A stretch of 64,000 nt of DNA. Origin: Sphaerisporangium rubeum (lineage in GTDB: Bacteria > Actinomycetota > Actinomycetes > Streptosporangiales > Streptosporangiaceae). Made by a program: the position numbers and the translations under genes. The stretch covers positions 3,960,501 through 4,024,500 of the forward strand of contig NZ_JACHIU010000001.1 in NCBI RefSeq assembly GCF_014207705.1, given 5' to 3'. Each line of letters starts with the position of its first letter. Within the stretch, counting starts at the first letter, position 1. The notes beneath the pieces are model-generated. The model had not been told where the DNA came from, ran no database searches, and saw only the letters and a list, made by a program, of their open reading frames with translations. Shown one piece after another: positions 59,120 through 64,000 of this stretch.

Positions 59120-61087
59120 TCACGGGTCCCCGCGGGGTGACCGGCCGGGTGAACCGGTGGAGAGGGTGGTGCGCAGGCAGCGCACGGCCCGGCCGACCTC
59201 GCCGAGGTCCCGCGCCGTGCCGCCGGGGGCCTCCCCCTCGGGGGACGGCGGCCGGACCGTGGCGCCGGCGCGCAGGTTCTCGGCGATGTCGTCGAGTGAG
59301 CGCACCACCGCGCGCACCGTGGCGCGCTCCGGTGGTCTGCCGCCGTGGTCGGCGCGCGTGACGGCGGCGGCGATCGCGTCGGCCACCTGCTGCAGCGCGG
59401 CCATCGCCGGCAGCCACGTCGTGACCCGCCGGCCGATCACGGCGGGCTCGGCCACCGCGCGCTGGAACACCGTGCGCAGGTCGGCGAGCGCGTCGTAGGC
59501 CTCGCGGTGCCGCAGCCGGCGCACGGGGTCACCGGGGCCGAACGCGTGCCGCAGGTAGCGCGCCGTGGCCGACACCGCGCCGGCGAAGCTCGGCCCGACC
59601 GGCGCGTACCAGCTCGCCGGCCAGAACAGGTAGCCGAGCACCAGCACGATGCCGCACCCGATCAGCGTGTCCTCCAGCCGGACCAGCGCGAGCCGCGGCC
59701 CCGCGTGCGTGTACAGGTCCACCAGCAGCACCACAAGCGGCGCCTGGAAGGTCGACATCATTCCCCAGTTGCGCTGCTGACCGTACGGCAGCAGCGCGGC
59801 GAACACCGCGATCGCCGCCACCAGGCCCGGCCCCACCGGGATCGCGATCAGCACCGCGGTGCCGATGAGCGCACCCGCCACGGTGCCGAGGCCCCGCTGC
59901 ACCGCTCGGGTGAACACCGAACCGAAGTCGGGCTTCAGCACCAGCGCGACGGTCAGCATGATCCAGTAGGACCGTTCGATCCGGTAGAACTCGCTGACCA
60001 CCGCCGCCACCCCCATGCACAGCGACAGCCTGACGACGTAGACCCGGGTCAGGTGGCCGTACAGCATGCGTTCCCAGGCCGCGCGCAGCCGCGCGGCCCG
60101 GCCGGCCGGCTCGCGCGGCTCCGGCGCGGGGCCCGCGTCCCCGCCGGACACCAGCATGACGGCGTGCCCCACCCCATCGCACAGCGCGCGCATGGCGGGG
60201 GTGCCGTACGGCCCGTGCGGCGGTCTCGGCGGCGGTGCGCGCCGCCGCTCCAGGGCCGCCGCGACCTCCTCGACGGTGTGCGCCAGCCACGGCGGAGGCG
60301 CCTTTCCCTCCTCGGTCAGGGTCACCAGCGCGTTGCGGATCAGCGTGGCCTGGTTGAGCAGAGCGAGCAGGCGTTCGCGCTCATGGTCGGCGCCTCCGGC
60401 GGCCGAGCGCGCGCCGAGCACCGTGTCGTACCCCTGTTTGACGGCCGTGTCCAGCGGGTCGAGCCCGGCCACGGGGTCGCGGAACAACCTGCCGAGTGCC
60501 CGGTAGGCGTCGAGGACCGCGAGCTGCTCCCCCGCCGTCGGGTGCAGCGGCCAGCCCGACAGCACCAGCAGCAGGGCCCACGTCCCCCCGCCGAGGTAGG
60601 CGACGGCCCCGAGGAGCGGGTGGTCGCTCAGCCGCACCCCCGAGCCGATCACCGTCATCACCAGGATCTGGAGCCCGGCGAGCGACCCGGCGCCGCCGGT
60701 CGTGCTGATCAGCGCCGACACCGCCGCCACCACCACGACCGCCGGCACCAGCCACCAGCCGGCCCCGCGCAGCGCGTCCCCGACCAGGTACCCGGCGGCG
60801 CCGCCGAGCGCCGCCCCCGACATCCGCGCCGCGCGCGCACGGTAGGAGCCGCCGCGGTCGGCGAGGCACGCGGCCATCGCCCCCATCGCCGGCAGCAGTC
60901 CGAGCGTGAGCCGGCCGGCGAGCATCGCCGCCACGAGCGGACCGGCCACCGCGACGGCGGTGCGCGGCATCGCGCTCCAGCGCAGGCGGCCCGGCAGGGG
61001 CCGCACCGTCTCCACCAGCCAGCCGGGGGCCGCGTCGGCCAGCCGTCCGGCGTGGAGACGCAAGGGGAGGCGCATGGGGAGGCGCAT
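59120..61087 (-). CDS. FUSC-family (aromatic acid exporter-like) membrane protein
   Basis: 655-aa membrane protein with two blocks of about six helices (about 40-170 and 360-490) separated by a cytosolic helical domain, plus a C-terminal helical domain. SEFYRIERSYWIMLTVALVLKPDFGSVFTRAVQRGLGTVAGALIG is the FUSC signature found in fusaric acid and p-hydroxybenzoate efflux proteins. ATG 61087 follows the stop of the molybdoenzyme gene by one base, so the two may be translationally linked. An efflux role for aromatic acids, possibly products of the adjoining aldehyde oxidoreductase, is inference. Confidence 0.88.
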   Translation of the reverse strand: MRLPMRLPLRLHAGRLADAAPGWLVETVRPLPGRLRWSAMPRTAVAVAGPLVAAMLAGRLTLGLLPAMGAMAACLADRGGSYRARAARMSGAALGGAAGYLVGDALRGAGWWLVPAVVVVAAVSALISTTGGAGSLAGLQILVMTVIGSGVRLSDHPLLGAVAYLGGGTWALLLVLSGWPLHPTAGEQLAVLDAYRALGRLFRDPVAGLDPLDTAVKQGYDTVLGARSAAGGADHERERLLALLNQATLIRNALVTLTEEGKAPPPWLAHTVEEVAAALERRRAPPPRPPHGPYGTPAMRALCDGVGHAVMLVSGGDAGPAPEPREPAGRAARLRAAWERMLYGHLTRVYVVRLSLCMGVAAVVSEFYRIERSYWIMLTVALVLKPDFGSVFTRAVQRGLGTVAGALIGTAVLIAIPVGPGLVAAIAVFAALLPYGQQRNWGMMSTFQAPLVVLLVDLYTHAGPRLALVRLEDTLIGCGIVLVLGYLFWPASWYAPVGPSFAGAVSATARYLRHAFGPGDPVRRLRHREAYDALADLRTVFQRAVAEPAVIGRRVTTWLPAMAALQQVADAIAAAVTRADHGGRPPERATVRAVVRSLDDIAENLRAGATVRPPSPEGEAPGGTARDLGEVGRAVRCLRTTLSTGSPGRSPRGDP

Positions 61088-61088
61088 G

Positions 61089-63179
61089 TCAGCGGATCAG
61101 TTTGTCCAAGGTGATCGGCAGGTCGCGCACCCGGACGCCGGTGGCGTGGTACACGGCGTTGGCGATCGCCGCGGCGGTGCCGACGATGCCGATCTCACCG
61201 ATGCCCTTGCTGCCCATCGGATTGAGGTGCGGGTCCTCCTCGTCCACCCAGACCGCGTCGATGTCCCGCACGTCGGCGCAGGACGCGATGTGGTACTGGG
61301 CCAGGTCGTTGTTGAGGTAGTCGCCGAACTCGGTGTCGAGCACGCTCTCCTCCATCAGCGCCATCGACAGGCCCATGGTCATGCCGCCGACGAACTGCGA
61401 GCGCGCGGTGCGCGGGTTGAGCACGTGTCCCACGGCGAACACCCCGAGCAGGCGCGGCACCCGGGTCTCCCCCGTGTCGGCGTCCACCGTGACCTCGGCG
61501 AACTGCGCGCCGAACGCGTGACGCGCGTACTTCTCCTGCGCGCGGATCTCCTCGCCGGTGTCGGCGGCGGCCTCGACCCCCTGTGGCGGCACCTCGCCGC
61601 CTCGCGCCTCGAGTTCCTCTTTCAGCGCCTCACAGGCCCGCACCACGGCGGTGCCCCAGGAGGCGGTCCCCATCGAGCCGCCGGCGAGCGGCGCCAGAGG
61701 CAGCGCGCTGTCGCCGACCTCCACCCGGACGGCCGTGAGCGGCGCGCCGAGGGTGTCGGCGGCGATCTGGGTGAGCACGGTGCGGGCCCCGGTGCCGATC
61801 TCGGCGGCGGCGACACGCACGGTGAACGTCCCGCCGGGCTCGGCGCGGGCCTCGGCCCGGGACCGCCTGCGTATCACCGGGTAGGTGGACGAGGCCACGC
61901 CGGTGCCGGTGTACAGCCGTCCCGAGCGGCGCGTCCCCGGCCGCGGGTCGCGTCCGTGCCAGCCGAACCTGCGGGCCCCTTCCCGCAGGCAGGCCACCAG
62001 GCCGCGGGAGCTGAACGGCAGCCCGCTCTCGGGCTCGGTGGCCGGTTCGTTGCGCAGCCGCAGCTCCACCGGGTCGACGCCGCACGCGGCGGCCAGCTCG
62101 TCCATGGCGGACTCCAGCGCGAACATGCCGGGTGCCTCACCCGGCGCGCGCATCCACGTCGGGGTCGGCACGTCCAGCCGCACCAGCCGGTGTGTGGTGC
62201 TCCGGTGCGGCGCCGCGTACATCAGGCGGGTCGGCGCGGCGGCCTGCTCGGCGAACTCACCCACCGTGGAGGTCTGCTCGACCACGTCGTGCGTGATCGC
62301 GACGAGCCTGCCGTCGCGCTCGGCGCCGAGCCGTACCCGCTGGATGGTGGGGGTGCGGTACCCGGTGACGGCGAACATCTCGTGCCGGGTGACCGCGACC
62401 TTGACGGGCCGGCCGACCTGTTTGGCGGCCAGCACCGCCAGCACCACATGGGGGTGCGGGGACAGCTTGGAGCCGAAGCCGCCGCCGACGTACGGGGACA
62501 CGACCCGCACGTTGCCGGGTGGCAGGCCGAACAGCGAGGCGATCTGGTCGCGCGTCGCGTAGGTGCCTTGGGTGGAGTCGTAGATCGTGAGCCCGTCGCC
62601 GTCCCACAACGCCACGGTGGCGTGCGGCTCCATGGGGTTGTGGTGCTCGGCCGGCGTGCGGTAGGTCTCGTCCACGACGACCGGGGCCGAGGCCAGTGCC
62701 GCCTCGGGGTCTCCCTTCAGGGTGTCGGCCGGCAGGCCCGGGTTGACGCTCCCGGGCCGGTACAGGCCGGGATGGCCGTCGCGCAGCCCGACGTCGTGCG
62801 GCTCGGCGGTGTACTCCACGTGCAGCGTCCGCGCCGCCTCGCGGGCCTGCTCGTACGTCGCGGCGATCACGGCGGCGACGTACTGGCCCCGGTAGGCGAC
62901 CCGCCGGGACTGGAGCACGGCGGGCTCGGCGTCCTCTCCGGTCGCCAGCCGCGGCGCGTTGGCGTACCACATGGCGGCGATCACGCCGGGTGAGCTGAGC
63001 ACGGCGTCCACGTCGACCCGGGTGACCTCGCCGCGCGCCACGGTCGCCTGAACCGGCACGGCGTACACCGCCGAGTCGGGGGTGTTCTCGTAGGCGTACC
63101 TGGCCTCACCCCGGACCTTGGCCAGGCCGTCGACCCGCTCGATCGGCGCGCCGAGGTGGCAGGGACGTGTGACGGTCAT
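61089..63179 (-). CDS. paoC: Molybdopterin-binding subunit of a PaoC/YagR-type aldehyde oxidoreductase (xanthine oxidase family)
   Basis: 696-aa large subunit binding the molybdenum cofactor. Early motifs PIERVDGLAKVRGEARYAYE and VSPYVGGGFGSKLSPHPHVVLAVLAAK (bis-oxo site), MRAPGEAPGMFALESAMDELA, and the catalytic Glu in SKGIGEIGIVGTAAAIANA at the C-terminus. ATG 63179 overlaps the stop of the FAD subunit (ATGA). E. coli PaoABC oxidises aromatic aldehydes in the periplasm; no twin-arginine signal would be expected on this subunit. The [2Fe-2S] subunit is presumably beyond the window edge. Confidence 0.92.
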   Translation of the reverse strand: MTVTRPCHLGAPIERVDGLAKVRGEARYAYENTPDSAVYAVPVQATVARGEVTRVDVDAVLSSPGVIAAMWYANAPRLATGEDAEPAVLQSRRVAYRGQYVAAVIAATYEQAREAARTLHVEYTAEPHDVGLRDGHPGLYRPGSVNPGLPADTLKGDPEAALASAPVVVDETYRTPAEHHNPMEPHATVALWDGDGLTIYDSTQGTYATRDQIASLFGLPPGNVRVVSPYVGGGFGSKLSPHPHVVLAVLAAKQVGRPVKVAVTRHEMFAVTGYRTPTIQRVRLGAERDGRLVAITHDVVEQTSTVGEFAEQAAAPTRLMYAAPHRSTTHRLVRLDVPTPTWMRAPGEAPGMFALESAMDELAAACGVDPVELRLRNEPATEPESGLPFSSRGLVACLREGARRFGWHGRDPRPGTRRSGRLYTGTGVASSTYPVIRRRSRAEARAEPGGTFTVRVAAAEIGTGARTVLTQIAADTLGAPLTAVRVEVGDSALPLAPLAGGSMGTASWGTAVVRACEALKEELEARGGEVPPQGVEAAADTGEEIRAQEKYARHAFGAQFAEVTVDADTGETRVPRLLGVFAVGHVLNPRTARSQFVGGMTMGLSMALMEESVLDTEFGDYLNNDLAQYHIASCADVRDIDAVWVDEEDPHLNPMGSKGIGEIGIVGTAAAIANAVYHATGVRVRDLPITLDKLIR

Positions 63180-64000
63180 CGCGTCTCCGGTGTGGCCGTG
63201 CCGGCGAGGTCGGCGAGCATCCGGACCAGCAGGTTCCTGGCCAGCGGCACCTTGAACGCGTTGCGCGGCAGCGGCCGGGCCTGCTCCAGCTCGGCCCGCG
63301 CCGCCTCGGTGAACGTCTCCATGGTGGCCGGCGCGCCACGCAGCACCCGTTCGGCCTCCCAGGCCCGCCACGGCGCGTGCGCGACCGCGCCGAACGCGAC
63401 ACGGCAGTCCCGCACCGTGTCCCCCTCGGCGTCCCCCTCGGCGCCTGTCTCGATGTCCAGCGCGACGGCGGCCGACAGCACGGCGAACGAGAAGGACGCG
63501 CGGTCGCGGACCTTGCGGTAGCGCGAGCGTGCCGCGAACGGCAGCGCGGGCACCTCGACGGCGGTGATCAGCTCGCCGGGTTCCAGGCGGGTGTCGCGGT
63601 CCGGCGCGTGGCCGGGAAGGCGGTGCAGGCCCGGCATCGGCAGTTCGCGGGGCCCGCCGGGGCCTTCGACGTGGACCACCGCGGTGAGCGCGGTGAGCGC
63701 CACCGCCAGGTCGGAGGGGTGGGTGGCGACGCATTCCTCGGTGTGGCCGAGTATCGCGAGGTTGCGGTGGTCGCCGTCGCGCGCGGGGCAGCCGGTGCCG
63801 GGTTCGCGCTTGTTGCACGGCTTGGTGACGTCCTGGAAGTAGGAGCAGCGGGTCCGCTGCAGCAGGTTCCCCGCCACGGTCGCCATGTTGCGTATCTGTC
63901 CCGAGGCCCCCGACAGCACCGCCTCGGCGAGCATCGGCTGCCGCCGCCGCACCAGGGGGTGGGCCGCCAGGTCGCCGTTGCGCACGGCGCCGCCGATCAG
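63176..64000 (-). CDS. paoB: FAD-binding subunit of PaoB/YagS type, 5' end outside window
   Basis: Partial CO-dehydrogenase-flavoprotein-like subunit; 274 codons are visible and the N-terminus lies beyond 64000. SGQIRNMATVAGNLLQRTRC contains the FAD-contacting (M)ATVAGN motif. The following CSYFQDVTKPCNK...GCPARDGDHRNLAILG...ECVATHPSD holds four cysteines in the pattern of the extra [4Fe-4S] cluster that distinguishes PaoB from most xanthine dehydrogenase FAD subunits. The end overlaps the Moco subunit start, as in an operon. Confidence 0.9.
   Translation of the reverse strand: MIGGAVRNGDLAAHPLVRRRQPMLAEAVLSGASGQIRNMATVAGNLLQRTRCSYFQDVTKPCNKREPGTGCPARDGDHRNLAILGHTEECVATHPSDLAVALTALTAVVHVEGPGGPRELPMPGLHRLPGHAPDRDTRLEPGELITAVEVPALPFAARSRYRKVRDRASFSFAVLSAAVALDIETGAEGDAEGDTVRDCRVAFGAVAHAPWRAWEAERVLRGAPATMETFTEAARAELEQARPLPRNAFKVPLARNLLVRMLADLAGTATPETR

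Overview
The window is chromosomal DNA of a high-GC actinomycete. GC-rich third codon positions, frequent GTG and TTG starts, and the gene order garA - ftsR-like merR - bifunctional-nuclease-like gene - second merR - gcvP (the order of Rv1827-Rv1832 in Mycobacterium) all point there. The gene mix (fused IcmF, mannose-1-phosphate guanylyltransferase with a C-terminal mutase-like domain, egtABCD, MctP-type symporter with a DUF3311 partner) fits the order Streptosporangiales, but genus is an inference. I saw no insertion sequence, prophage, CRISPR array, rRNA or tRNA.

Layout. 1-8.3 kb, minus strand: gcvP (cut by the window edge) behind a tandem glycine riboswitch, then a MerR regulator, a bifunctional-nuclease-family gene, an FtsR-like regulator and GarA, followed by a large mannose-1-phosphate guanylyltransferase-like protein and a CDP-alcohol phosphatidyltransferase. 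8.6-16.6 kb: a methyltransferase, an acyl-CoA dehydrogenase, a class-I amidotransferase-like protein without its nucleophile, a flavohemoglobin, a MoaD/ThiS-like protein, thyX, and a fused anthranilate synthase behind a Trp-codon leader peptide. 16.8-28.5 kb: a CocE-type hydrolase under a palindromic operator, an MctP-like symporter with its DUF3311 partner, a Ser/Thr kinase, an exopolyphosphatase, a divergent MFS exporter/TetR pair with two matching operators, an orphan CHASE3 histidine kinase and two small proteins. 28.6-44.4 kb: icmF under a 42-bp inverted repeat, a DUF1206 protein, a ModBC-like ABC pair whose ATPase has lost several catalytic motifs, a second orphan histidine kinase, an eIF2B/MtnA-family isomerase, a baeRF protein, the sigK-rskA pair, a HAD protein, a GH1 beta-glucosidase and a secreted glycerophosphodiesterase. 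44.5-49.8 kb: a small secreted protein and the ergothioneine operon egtABCD, followed by a convergent RES-domain protein.

50.4-59.1 kb is the most unusual part. Two paralogous large proteins (781 and 719 aa), each with a TetR-like helix-turn-helix N-terminus and a TPR-like remainder, bracket a translationally coupled Fe(II)/2-oxoglutarate oxygenase and HExxH-motif protein, plus a divergent macro-domain protein. AT-richer intergenic DNA and four 11-bp iterons spaced exactly 21 bp apart lie among them. This looks like an undescribed regulatory and modification locus; its substrate is unknown, and one short reading frame upstream of the oxygenase is a weak candidate. The window ends with a FUSC-family membrane protein and the molybdenum and FAD/iron-sulfur subunits of a PaoABC-type aldehyde oxidoreductase, the last cut by the window edge.

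Regulatory features that tie regions together: amino-acid sensing (glycine riboswitch, Trp leader), autoregulation (sigK with a SigK-like promoter and a 5' leader built almost wholly of 12-nt repeats; the TetR/MFS pair), and several strong palindromes in front of single catabolic genes whose regulators are not visible here.
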